Source of the DNA: Cytophagales bacterium | GTDB lineage: Bacteria; Bacteroidota; Bacteroidia; Cytophagales; Cyclobacteriaceae | NCBI GenBank assembly: GCA_020403045.1 | Contig: JADBYK010000097.1 | Span: forward strand, 1 to 53,867 | DNA length: 53,867 nucleotides | Direction of reading: 5' to 3' | Part shown: piece by piece, positions 17,221 to 25,195 of the stretch | Position numbering within the stretch: position 1 is the stretch's first letter | Layout of the letters: the number at the start of each line of letters is the position of its first letter | Notes under the pieces: generated by a model | Database searches by the model: none | The model's input: the letters and a program-made list of their open reading frames with translations, nothing else | What the model was told of the DNA's origin: nothing | Position numbers and translations under genes: made by a program

Positions 17221-18339
17221 CTACCCTATCTCAATCACCACGTCATCCGTCATCGGATGACCTACACATGTAAGCACGTAGCCCTCCGCACGCTCACTTT
17301 TGGATAGTCCCTCCTCTTCATCCAATTTAACCTGACCTGACAACGCCTTACCACGGCAGGCGGTGCACAGCCCACTTTGACAAGAATAAGGAAGATCTAT
17401 TCCCTTATCTAAGGCCGTTTCTAAAATGGTGCGGTTGTGGTCAACCATTATTTTGTACTCGTTGCCATCGTAGCGAATGATCACCTCTCTCGACTTCTTT
17501 TCCCCGGCAGGCTTGGCCGACTCCTCTTTCTTCGCCTTATCGATAACACCGGTGACGAAGCTTTCCTTGAAAATCTTGTCCGCTGGAATTTTATGTTCGG
17601 CCAATAAATTGTCCACGTTTTTCATCATTCCCTCGGGGCCGCACATGAGGTAAGTAGTTTTTTCTAAGCCCCAAGCCGGGATGCGCTCAAAAAGTTTGGT
17701 TAACATTTCCTTGTTCAAAAGACCTGAATACCCTTGCCAATTCATGGGGGCATTGTCCAACACATGAATCACATGCAAACGACCCTCATAGGTTGTTTGA
17801 AGCTGATCGAGGTGATTTTTGAAAATGATACTGTCAATGTCGCGATTGCAATAAATCAGCGAGCAAATACTATCAGGCTCTTGGTTCAATAATGATTTGA
17901 TAATAGACATCATAGGAGTAATTCCCGAACCTCCTGCAAAAAAAACGAGGTGCCTCTTATTCTCCTTCTTAAACTCGGTAGTGAATTGCCCCATCGGGTC
18001 CATCACTTTCATTTTATCCCCCACCTTCAAATTATCGGGTAGCCAGTTTGACACGAGCCCCTTGTCGACTCGCTTAACGCTGACAACTAAATCTGTATCA
18101 ACAAAAGGAGAACTGCATAGTGAATAGGCTCTTCTCACTTCCTTGCCCTGAACCGTGGTAATCAATGTTAGAAACTGCCCAGACTTGTATGCTATGTTTC
18201 CGGTAGCTGGCTGTTGAAAAGCAATGGAAATGGCGTCTTTTGTTTCAGCAATGATCTCTTTTACTGTCAGATCGTGGTAGTGAGGGCCTGCGGGTGTCTC
18301 TACTTTTTTCTCGCTTTTCTTGAATAATCCAAATGCCAT
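17221..18339 (-). CDS. Ferredoxin-NADP reductase-like protein with C-terminal 2Fe-2S domain
   Basis: A 372-residue electron-transfer flavoprotein of the PaaE/HCR type. It has an FAD-binding barrel (GQFLTL, RRAYSLCSSP at 69-78), an NAD(P)-binding part (FAGGSGITPMMS, MCGPEGMM), and a plant-type ferredoxin domain with C320-x4-C325-x2-C328 and C358. A charged linker (about 262-285) joins them. It should move electrons from NAD(P)H through FAD to 2Fe-2S, then to an oxygenase or desaturase partner. No partner is adjacent, so the acceptor is unknown. A perfect TAAATTTG element precedes it. Confidence 0.9.
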   Translation of the reverse strand: MAFGLFKKSEKKVETPAGPHYHDLTVKEIIAETKDAISIAFQQPATGNIAYKSGQFLTLITTVQGKEVRRAYSLCSSPFVDTDLVVSVKRVDKGLVSNWLPDNLKVGDKMKVMDPMGQFTTEFKKENKRHLVFFAGGSGITPMMSIIKSLLNQEPDSICSLIYCNRDIDSIIFKNHLDQLQTTYEGRLHVIHVLDNAPMNWQGYSGLLNKEMLTKLFERIPAWGLEKTTYLMCGPEGMMKNVDNLLAEHKIPADKIFKESFVTGVIDKAKKEESAKPAGEKKSREVIIRYDGNEYKIMVDHNRTILETALDKGIDLPYSCQSGLCTACRGKALSGQVKLDEEEGLSKSERAEGYVLTCVGHPMTDDVVIEIG

Positions 18340-18359
18340 AAAAACTTTTTAAAAGAACA

Positions 18360-18367
18360 CAAATTTA
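18360..18367 (-). promoter_or_regulatory. Bacteroidota -7 promoter element TAAATTTG
   Basis: A perfect TAnnTTTG match, with 20 bases between it and the ATG at 18339. Confidence 0.45.
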
Positions 18368-18418
18368 CGGATAAGGTTTCAAGTAACTAGTGTAAACCAA
18401 CTGATTTATAGGCACACT

Positions 18419-18525
18419 TTGCAGCAGGGATTGAGCCCCGATTGCTATCGGGGTTTGAGCCGAGTTGGCTTTGCGCGGTTGGTGGCGAGTAGCGAAAGCC
18501 CGACCCGTTTCGGGGGCTGCCAAAA
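18419..18525. repeat. Palindromic intergenic repeat, copy 2
   Basis: The hairpin CCCCGAT-TGCT-ATCGGGG (18436-18453) is followed by AGTAGCGAAAGCCCG and a second stem ending CGGGGGCT. It shares the hairpin core and the TAGCG-AAA-CCC block with 1561-1675. It lies just downstream of the DUF5916 gene, where it might also act as its terminator. Confidence 0.5.
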
Positions 18526-18530
18526 AATAA

Positions 18531-20816
18531 CTAAAGATTTAACCAATACGTCAACTTCACCACCAGGGCCTGGATGTTGGTGCGAGCGTCTGCAGGATAT
18601 CCACTGACCACATGATTATAGACGATAAAGAAATCAGAAGCTGGTTTAAAGCGCCATTGTAAGCGCGCATTGAGATTAGCACTTTCAAATCTTGTGTTGT
18701 ATTGAAACACCCCGGTAAAAAACAATTTGGATGTAAATGTAAAATCCAATCTGGGCCTAAGAAGTAAAAATTCTGTGTCTCCGTATGGTTCTCCTAGTTG
18801 CAGGTTATTGTAGTCAGCAGTGAATGATAGGCTACCATACGGTTGATATCGAAAATTGAGTGTACCTCTATAGCTTTGCCGGGTGCCAGAGTAAAATTGA
18901 CCTGCCGTTGATTCGATAGAGTAATTAACAACTCTTCTTGTGTTGGAGTTATACTGAAGGTTGAACTCAGTCCATTCAAACTGCTCACCAGCGAGATAAG
19001 TTCCGTTACCTCGTGGATAAAGTGGGTTAAATTTTTCAGGCAATTTTTGAAAAATACGACTGCCCGAAACACTAAAAGATGAAGTGTTCAGAAAATTGAT
19101 ATTGTAATCTAATGTAAACGTTCGATCGGTCAGTACACCTCCCGGTATATAGGTATAGTTGAACTCACCACCTAGATTTTTCTGTGCAACGGAAGATTGG
19201 GTAGGGTAAAAATTTCCCTGAATCCGTGCAAAGCCACTCAAATAGCCTGGATAGACGCTCAATGACGGCACGAATCCCGTCTCTGCTACATAATTTTTTC
19301 CGACAAAATTATTGGCGAAGAAAACGTTTAGGTGACGTGTGTTGTATCCCAGAAAATTTCCGGCCGAATAGTTGTCATTAGAATGAAACGCATCGATAGA
19401 TCGATGGTAGTAAAAGTCGCCACTCCACTTGTTGCTCTTTGTGATCAAGTTAAAGTCTACCCCGGCAACCCTATTGTACGTATTTAGAACAGTATCTTGC
19501 CCCACCTTCTTTACCAGATCGCGCTGATAGAATTTTCCGCGTTGATAGGATCCAAGCCCAAGCGACTGCTTGTCAACAACAAAAAAACTAACATTAGATC
19601 GTGAAAACACTTGACGTTGCACAATGGCCATGGAATACATTTGAGCAGGCAAGCCTAACGATTCTTTTTCCTGTGTGCGCATATTCAGCATACCAATTCT
19701 CCAATTTTTTCCCACTTTACCACTTAGCCTCGCGCCATATTGGATAGGCACCTGGCGTGCGGAGCCGGAAGAATCTACCACCAATCCGATGCGTCTACTA
19801 AAGAAAGGGCGTGTATCCGGAAAACCGGGAGTGGAAAACAAATCACTGTTCTCTAGAAAGAACTGCCTCCGCTCAGGGAACTGAAATTCAAACCTTGTAA
19901 GATTAATCACTTGCTGGTCTACCTCTACGTTTGAAAAATCGGGATTGACGGTTAAATCCAAATTCAGCGATGGACTCACCGCTATCTTAGCGTCCACGCC
20001 AATGGCAGATGAACTAACGGTTGGCTCATTCTTTTCGTGATCGCGCGAGGAGCTGCCTGCCAAGTAAGGGATCACGGAAATATTTGCTCCCGCATGGGGT
20101 GCCGAAGTCGCCCATTGCAGTTTACCCGTATAAGCAAACGAAGCAGGAATATATTGTATAGGCGTTGCAATCCAACTGGATACTTGATTGCGTTTAACAT
20201 CATTCCGTAAAAAGGTAACATTCCACTCTTTTACATTATGATTGTAACGAAATGACTTAAAAGGAATGGCTAGTTCGGCCACCCATCGATCCTGATAACG
20301 CGTGGCATGAGAATACCATTTATTGTCCCAACTATTGCTAAATGAGCCATCTCCATCCTGGCCTCCATTGGAAATAATCCCCTCTGACTGCACACCGTAG
20401 GGGGTAATCGTAAAGAAAAATCCATTGGTATAGTCATTGAATGGATCTAAATAAATACCAATGTTATCATTCCTGTCCCAGTCAATATCTCGTCTTAAGG
20501 ATTGCACGATATCCGGCTTGCTGTCATCGTAACACACGAATGACACGTATAGAAAATGGTCATCAAAGGTCATCCTTGCCTCCGATTGAAAGGTGGGGGG
20601 TAGCGAATCTACCGGATAGTTCAAGTAGAAATTTTTTGCAACATCAGCCGCGAGCCATTCCGGTTCATCTAGTTTGCCATCTAATACAATTGCTTTATTG
20701 GCTTTTGCGATCGGCAGACCGGTGCCCGGCTTATTTTTGGGCTGCGCCACTGACGACAGTGGCAATAAAGCCACCTTTAAAAAAATGATTATTAAGAAAG
20801 TTTTATTGCTCCGCAT
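18531..20816 (-). CDS. DUF5916 outer-membrane protein with CBM9-like N-terminal domain, second copy
   Basis: A 761-residue secreted protein with a signal peptide (FLKVALLPLSSVAQ). A CBM9-like domain begins at IVLDGKLDEPEWLAADVAKNFYLN. The DUF5916 hallmark NLDLTVNPDFSNVEVDQQVINLTRFEFQFPERRQFFLENSDLF is present, and a long barrel region ends VKLTYWLNL, almost the same end as the gene at 5843-8068. The two are clearly paralogous but differ throughout, which suggests different ligands. The ATG at 20816 is chosen because a TAGATTTG promoter element overlaps the upstream GTG at 20828. An unusual inverted repeat covers the start (20816-20902). Confidence 0.88.
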   Translation of the reverse strand: MRSNKTFLIIIFLKVALLPLSSVAQPKNKPGTGLPIAKANKAIVLDGKLDEPEWLAADVAKNFYLNYPVDSLPPTFQSEARMTFDDHFLYVSFVCYDDSKPDIVQSLRRDIDWDRNDNIGIYLDPFNDYTNGFFFTITPYGVQSEGIISNGGQDGDGSFSNSWDNKWYSHATRYQDRWVAELAIPFKSFRYNHNVKEWNVTFLRNDVKRNQVSSWIATPIQYIPASFAYTGKLQWATSAPHAGANISVIPYLAGSSSRDHEKNEPTVSSSAIGVDAKIAVSPSLNLDLTVNPDFSNVEVDQQVINLTRFEFQFPERRQFFLENSDLFSTPGFPDTRPFFSRRIGLVVDSSGSARQVPIQYGARLSGKVGKNWRIGMLNMRTQEKESLGLPAQMYSMAIVQRQVFSRSNVSFFVVDKQSLGLGSYQRGKFYQRDLVKKVGQDTVLNTYNRVAGVDFNLITKSNKWSGDFYYHRSIDAFHSNDNYSAGNFLGYNTRHLNVFFANNFVGKNYVAETGFVPSLSVYPGYLSGFARIQGNFYPTQSSVAQKNLGGEFNYTYIPGGVLTDRTFTLDYNINFLNTSSFSVSGSRIFQKLPEKFNPLYPRGNGTYLAGEQFEWTEFNLQYNSNTRRVVNYSIESTAGQFYSGTRQSYRGTLNFRYQPYGSLSFTADYNNLQLGEPYGDTEFLLLRPRLDFTFTSKLFFTGVFQYNTRFESANLNARLQWRFKPASDFFIVYNHVVSGYPADARTNIQALVVKLTYWLNL

Positions 20817-20902
20817 GAAAAAGGCCACAAATCTAATTAATCAAATCGATGCTTCTTTAACCGTTGGTGTAAACGGCCTTTTTCACGCTGAAGTTGTGGC
20901 CT
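20816..20902. promoter_or_regulatory. Promoter and competing inverted repeats at a DUF5916 start codon
   Basis: On the minus strand TAGATTTG (20828-20835) is a perfect -7 element ending 11 bases before the ATG. The start-side bases TGAAAAAGGCC (20816-20826) pair perfectly with GGCCTTTTTCA (20875-20885). AGGCCACAA (20822-20830) pairs perfectly with TTGTGGCCT (20894-20902). The two pairings overlap and exclude each other. Confidence 0.45.
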
Positions 20903-20936
20903 GCTTGTTAACAACCTGTTAACGACTGATGAAAAG

Positions 20937-21992
20937 TCAATTATCAAATGCTTGTACTTTCTTGGCGAGTGCCATGTAGGAATCATCAGAAGAAAGAGTG
21001 TTCGTAAAATAGAATGCCAACAAAGTATCTATCCATGCAATGGCTTTCTCCTGACCTAAAAACTCTTCTCCACCCGGATACACTCGTGTGTTTCCCTGCA
21101 GTGATATTTCGCCTAAAGGAAGTACGCGAGAAGCTTGCCATTGCACGCTACATCAAACGGACTTTCTCAGCCTTTCATAGACTGGCTCTTGTATTGGAAG
21201 GATACCCAATAACACCAATGCCAACCGTATGGAAACACCATTGTAGGTGCTATCAAAGCCTCCGCCCTCCGTATAAAATCCGGCAGCATTTTGCTGGGCT
21301 AATGCTAATTCTATGTATTCAACTCCTATCGCTTTTGCTTGTGCATCGTTTAGAAAGCTACCCATCGAATAAAACGCTACTGCATCAAAAAGCAACCGAT
21401 TAGGCGCATCGGCATCATACAGCTTTAAGATTTCGGCTTGTGTTTTTAGATAAGTTAGTCCAAGTTGAAATTTCGCTGTAAGATTATTTAGTCTTGTCGT
21501 GAGCTGGTCGGCAGGCCGATTTTTGTACCAAGTTGATTGCTGCAATAAAACCAAAGACTGCCCAAGAGCAGCCGTGAAAAAAGAAATTCCGCTTGATAAA
21601 TCGCCATTAGTTGGTTGGCCGAGATAGGCTAAGTTAGACGGGATTACTAATTCGAAATCACCTGCCGGCTTCTGCCGTGCAAACGAATATTCTGCAGCTA
21701 AAATAAATTTAGCAAGTGCTGCATCGCTGTTCAAGCGGACTGCATACGAAGCAAGAAATGCGATGTCCACTTGAAATCGTACATGAAAATAGCCGTCTCT
21801 GTTTCTGCCCAGTGCTCCCTCTGCTGTAGGTTCTTTGGTCAGGCCATCGATAACATCGGTCGGCAATTATTTTGTCAATGTTTCATAGGAAGAGACCTTT
21901 GATAGAAGGTTCTCATTGCAGTTGGCTGTAGGCAAAGAGCTATTGCAACTAAGTGTAATTAAAAGAGTTACGATCAATGCTATTTCTCTCAT
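20937..21992 (-). pseudogene. Secreted helical lipoprotein gene with two in-frame stops
   Basis: Reading one frame from the ATG at 21992 gives a lipoprotein signal (MREIALIVTLLITLSC, C16), then TAA at codon 42 (21869-21867), a long open stretch, TGA at codon 280 (21155-21153), and the end at codon 352. The frame itself is intact throughout. The protein text (DGYFHVRFQVDIAFLASYAV; GGGFDSTYNGVSIRLALVLLG) looks like an alpha-helical toroid, as in some polysaccharide-active enzymes, but no family was recognised. Nonsense mutation (for example CAA to TAA and CGA to TGA) is the simplest cause. The middle part could only be made from a TTG at 21866, without a signal. Confidence 0.7.
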
Positions 21993-22194
21993 GTGCTACT
22001 AATTGTTTTTTAATTGCCACATGGAATCGTTGAGCTTGTTATCATCCTTTTGAGTGTAGAGCATCTTAATGGCGATTTCATGGTGTAATAGATGAATTCT
22101 TGTAAACCCTTTCGACTATTTAAAGTTAGCAAGGTTTAATAGAACTTAGTTCTTATTGGATTGCATTAGTTTACTTCTGCAAAATACCTATTTC

Positions 22195-22455
22195 TTGCCC
22201 GCAATTGTAAGTCGGTTAGCAGGCAGCAATAGTATTAACGACCGCTCAAGGGCTGCGGTGGACCAAGAATTACGACTGGATAAATCTGCATTAGTTGGCT
22301 GGCAGCGATAAACTAAGTTATACGGACTTACCAGCTGAAAATCGCTGCCAGCCGAGCATAGGCATATTTTGTAGCTAAAACGAAATTAGCTAACGTGGAA
22401 AAATGTTTTCAACTACCACTCTATACTATTGGGATCCAGTTGAAATTCGAACTTC
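22195..22455 (-). pseudogene. Decayed tandem copy of the neighbouring lipoprotein gene
   Basis: No reading frame remains, but the DNA aligns with about 21490-21780 of the adjacent gene. Shared runs include GATAAATC-GCATTAGTTGG, CTAAGTTA-ACGG and GCTAAAA-AAATTAGC, with short gaps. It is a fragment of a second copy in the same direction. The rest of 21993-22558 shows no gene. Confidence 0.6.
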
Positions 22456-22558
22456 TCCCAACAAACATCAGGATTGACGAAGAGTTAATCACTATCCCAT
22501 ACATCACCGTGCAGTGCCTCTCACAAAGCTCACTGTATTTTTGACAGGTATGACTTCG

Positions 22559-22948
22559 TCAATATGACTCATCTCTTGATAGCCAAAAAATAAAGAATAG
22601 AGGATAAATCAATAAAAACAGATTTGGAAGCCACCACTGCAACTGAAAATCTCTTGTGATTGTCCAATAAGAAATAGCCATGAGGCCAGATACGCTTGTC
22701 ATCACCAATGAAATCATCGCCCAGAATCTCCACAACTCTTTTTTCTTGCCCCTTAAGTAAAGACTAAAAAGTCCAGAACCCGAGATGGCCATATCGAGAG
22801 GAAAAAAACTCCAGTTCCAAGCTACTAATATTGGGTTGGTATAATCGTTATACAAATAGGCTTCGTCTATCAAGTGAAATGCAGTGATCAGCCAATAAAT
22901 GATAAACCCAAAATCGACTACAAGAAAAAATTTAGGCAAATGCTTCAT
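22559..22948 (-). CDS. YvaD/DUF5360-like four-helix membrane protein
   Basis: A 129-residue inner-membrane protein with four hydrophobic segments, roughly residues 7-27, 40-65, 75-97 and 105-124. The pattern PILVAWNWSFFPLDMAISGSGLFSLYL, with a loop of basic residues and then a W-rich third helix, resembles YvaD (DUF5360) proteins. No catalytic motif is visible and the function is unknown. It begins 4 bases after the DUF2147 gene and is almost certainly co-transcribed with it. The start MKHLPKFFLVV is the first good ATG. Confidence 0.75.
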   Translation of the reverse strand: MKHLPKFFLVVDFGFIIYWLITAFHLIDEAYLYNDYTNPILVAWNWSFFPLDMAISGSGLFSLYLRGKKKELWRFWAMISLVMTSVSGLMAISYWTITRDFQLQWWLPNLFLLIYPLFFIFWLSRDESY

Positions 22949-22952
22949 GGGA

Positions 22953-23387
22953 TTAATCTTTATCGTGGCTACTTCTTTTCCAGATTTCAGTTAGACCAAA
23001 CATCGGTAAACCCACATAGCCAGTTAGTTCCAAGGTGCTTTCGTTTACCAACTTTAACTGACTGTTATAGGTTTTGCCACTCTCCGGATCGTAAATCTTA
23101 CCTTTCCACTTTCCATCAGCGTACACAAGATTAGAAATGATTTCGAGGCCTTCTAATTTTCTGTTGCGCTTGGCTGGATCCGGATTTTCGGAATCGGTAA
23201 ACGGTTTACCTTTTTCATCCACAGCGGGCGTAATCCAAATCATTTTGCCGAAATAGCAGGATTCCTGTCGATAGATTTCAATTTTCGCATCCTTATCGGA
23301 AGTAAGCCAAACGCCTACTATCCGATCTGATTGAGCGTTCACTGGCACCATTGAAATAATGAAGCAAATAGTAAATAGAATTTTCAT
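22953..23387 (-). CDS. DUF2147 secreted protein
   Basis: A 144-residue protein with a signal peptide (MKILFTICFIISMVPVNAQ) followed by the DUF2147 pattern: DRIVGVWLTSDKDAKIEIY, CYFGKMIWI, DSENPDPAKRNRKLEGLEI, YADGKWKGKIYDPESGKTY and a C-terminal GYVGLPMFGLTEIWKR. This is a small lipocalin-like beta barrel expected in the periplasm. The biochemical role of the family is not established. It is first in a two-gene unit with the YvaD-like gene. The signal and full domain support 23387 as start. Confidence 0.9.
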   Translation of the reverse strand: MKILFTICFIISMVPVNAQSDRIVGVWLTSDKDAKIEIYRQESCYFGKMIWITPAVDEKGKPFTDSENPDPAKRNRKLEGLEIISNLVYADGKWKGKIYDPESGKTYNSQLKLVNESTLELTGYVGLPMFGLTEIWKRSSHDKD

Positions 23388-23713
23388 ATCGTTTTTTCAC
23401 ATAAATATGAAAGCTTAGGAGCGCCCGGCTGGGAACAAACTTACCGAAACGGATAAATTCGCCACTGAAACGGAAGGGGTGTTTTTCAAATTATCGCAGT
23501 TGTTTTCTTCATTGCCCTCACCCATTTAAACTCTTCCATTCCATTTAGCTTGTATGTCCCTCTCCCGGGGGATAGGGGATGATGAACTGCGTGAACGTAG
23601 TACCTCAATGGGGTGAGGGTAGAAAAGGGCGCGTCAATTTCAAATGCACCCAACGGAAGTCATCAGCTCAATCGCTCAACCTACTTTAAATGGAAAGGGG
23701 CAAGCACTGCTTT
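23388..23713. other. Intergenic stretch with one repeat
   Basis: 326 bases without a credible gene. The only structure seen is the palindromic unit at 23515-23619. Promoter elements for the DUF2147 gene must lie at its left end, but no clear TAnnTTTG was found. Confidence 0.5.
23515..23619. repeat. Palindromic intergenic repeat of the CCCTCACCC/GGGTGAGGG type
   Basis: The outer arms CCCTCACCC (23515-23523) and GGGTGAGGG (23611-23619) are perfect complements. Inside, CCCTCTCCCGGGGGATAGGG forms a second stem and CTGCGTGAACGTAG a third. Repeats of this design are dispersed in many bacterial genomes. Confidence 0.6.
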
Positions 23714-24586
23714 TTACAGCCGAAAAATTGATTTGACTAGCTCGTGGTCAAGAACATTTTTCAAAATCAAATCGGGCTGCCTTGGCTGCTGCAAGGGATG
23801 TGCCTGGTAAACGGTCTTGTAAAGTTTGTCAGTTTGCTCAAAGCCAATGTTGGTTTCTGAAGTAGCAACTTTATTTATCCGTTGCAAATAATTGACGTTA
23901 AAAAGTAGATTATCTTTATCCACCCAACCTTGCTTTACAAAGGCATTTGTCTTTTTAGCACATCGGCATGGATTGGATTTATTAACAAGGCCGCATTTTT
24001 TATCCATCCATTGGTGCAGGTCTTTTCGGGCGCGAACCAGTCGCTGACGATAGTTATCGGAAGATATGTTCAGGATCTCAGCTCCTATTTTATGATCCAC
24101 ATCAAAGATTTCACCCAAAACATAAATCATCCGTTGCTCCCGATCTAAACAGAGCAGCATACCAGCCGTACAACTCACTTTCACCTCTTCAATTTCACGT
24201 TCGCGTTGTAGTTGCTCCTCTTCGGTCAATACTTCATCCGCGAGGGAATCCAAGCCTCCAAAGTACTCACCAAACTCGGAAATCATCTTTTCAGCTGGCC
24301 TCTTTTTCACATTCAGAAAGTGGTTAACCACAATCCGGTAGAGCCAAGTGCGAAATTCACTTTCGCCCTTAAACGTGGCCAGGTTAGTGATCACTTTCAC
24401 CCACGCATCTTGTGCCAAATCCTCTGCATCATGCGGATTGAAAGCCATCTTCCAGGCCACGTTGTAGACAAACATTTGATGTCTCCTGATCAGCTGCTCC
24501 AAAGCCTCCCGGTCGCCTTGCCGGAAAGCATTTACCAACTCAGTGTCTGTTTGGTCAGTATAAGAAGCGGGAAAAATATCTAGCAT
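23714..24586 (-). CDS. ECF-type RNA polymerase sigma factor with long C-terminal tail
   Basis: A 290-residue sigma-70-family protein. Region 2 is visible in LVNAFRQGDREALEQLIRRH, DAEDLAQDAWVKV and FRTWLYRIVVNHFLN. Region 4 covers LDREQRMIYVLGEIFDVDHKIGAEILNISSDNYRQRLVRARKDL. After about residue 195 comes a tail of about 95 residues that begins CGLVNKSNPCRCAKK, a Cys-rich patch possibly binding zinc. Such tailed ECF factors are known in Bacteroidota and may self-regulate; no anti-sigma gene is next to it. It follows the monooxygenase-like gene by 6 bases and is probably co-transcribed with it. Confidence 0.88.
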   Translation of the reverse strand: MLDIFPASYTDQTDTELVNAFRQGDREALEQLIRRHQMFVYNVAWKMAFNPHDAEDLAQDAWVKVITNLATFKGESEFRTWLYRIVVNHFLNVKKRPAEKMISEFGEYFGGLDSLADEVLTEEEQLQREREIEEVKVSCTAGMLLCLDREQRMIYVLGEIFDVDHKIGAEILNISSDNYRQRLVRARKDLHQWMDKKCGLVNKSNPCRCAKKTNAFVKQGWVDKDNLLFNVNYLQRINKVATSETNIGFEQTDKLYKTVYQAHPLQQPRQPDLILKNVLDHELVKSIFRL

Positions 24587-24592
24587 TGTATT

Positions 24593-24988
24593 TTACTTGT
24601 AGAAATCAAAGTGACCCATCACGGTAATCTTTTCAATTGAACCGAAGAACTCGCCAAATGCTGGATTTTGCTCGGCCTCTTTCATTGCTTTGGCGGCATC
24701 ATCTAGCGTTTTCCATTCAACAATGTCAATAAAAGTATTTTCACTGGCAATAAATTCATTAGGTTCTTTTGTCCAACGCAATGTTTTGTAGCTGACGAAG
24801 CCTGGTGCGTTGCTCACGTTGGCTCGCACTCTCTCTAAAATGGTTGGAAAGTCTTTGATCTTCTCTGCTTTGATCTGGTAGATGACTACCTCCGTTACAT
24901 TTTTGCTCATAATTGATTTGTTTTTTGTTGATTGGGCTGCCAAACTGATGGCCATAATTGCAAATAAGATAGTGTTTAAAGTCTTCAT
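24593..24988 (-). CDS. Antibiotic-biosynthesis-monooxygenase-like (ABM) protein
   Basis: A 131-residue protein. MKTLNTILFAIMAISLAAQ looks like a signal peptide, and an internal MSKNVTEVV (24910) could be a cytosolic start. The ferredoxin-like domain reads VVIYQIKAEKIKDFPTILERVRANVSNAPGFVSYKTLRW, then FIDIVEWKTLDDAAKAMKEAEQNPAFGEFFG. ABM-fold proteins include small oxygenases and many of unknown role; no cofactor site is obvious. It sits directly ahead of the sigma-factor gene and may be its target or input, which is only inference. The frame continues upstream to 25036 without a convincing start. Confidence 0.8.
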   Translation of the reverse strand: MKTLNTILFAIMAISLAAQSTKNKSIMSKNVTEVVIYQIKAEKIKDFPTILERVRANVSNAPGFVSYKTLRWTKEPNEFIASENTFIDIVEWKTLDDAAKAMKEAEQNPAFGEFFGSIEKITVMGHFDFYK

Positions 24989-25195
24989 GGTTTTTTTGTT
25001 TTTGAGATTAGACAAGCAAGTGTAAATGTGTGACAATCAAATATTCGGGGCAGCTGACGAAAAGGCCCAGCTTATTGAATACAAATGATCACATAATTTC
25101 AATTCAACCTATTTGAATAAAAAGGATGGCTAAAAAAGTAGAATAAACGCTTTCAGGTCGGTGGGGAGCCTGAGCAGAAGCTCTGTAGCGGGTGA

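Noticed and set aside
20937-21992. Genetic-code change or stop-codon recoding as the cause of in-frame stops
   Set aside because: Most genes in the window end normally on TAA, TAG and TGA and show no internal stops, so nonsense mutation is simpler. Kept as a check in the findings.
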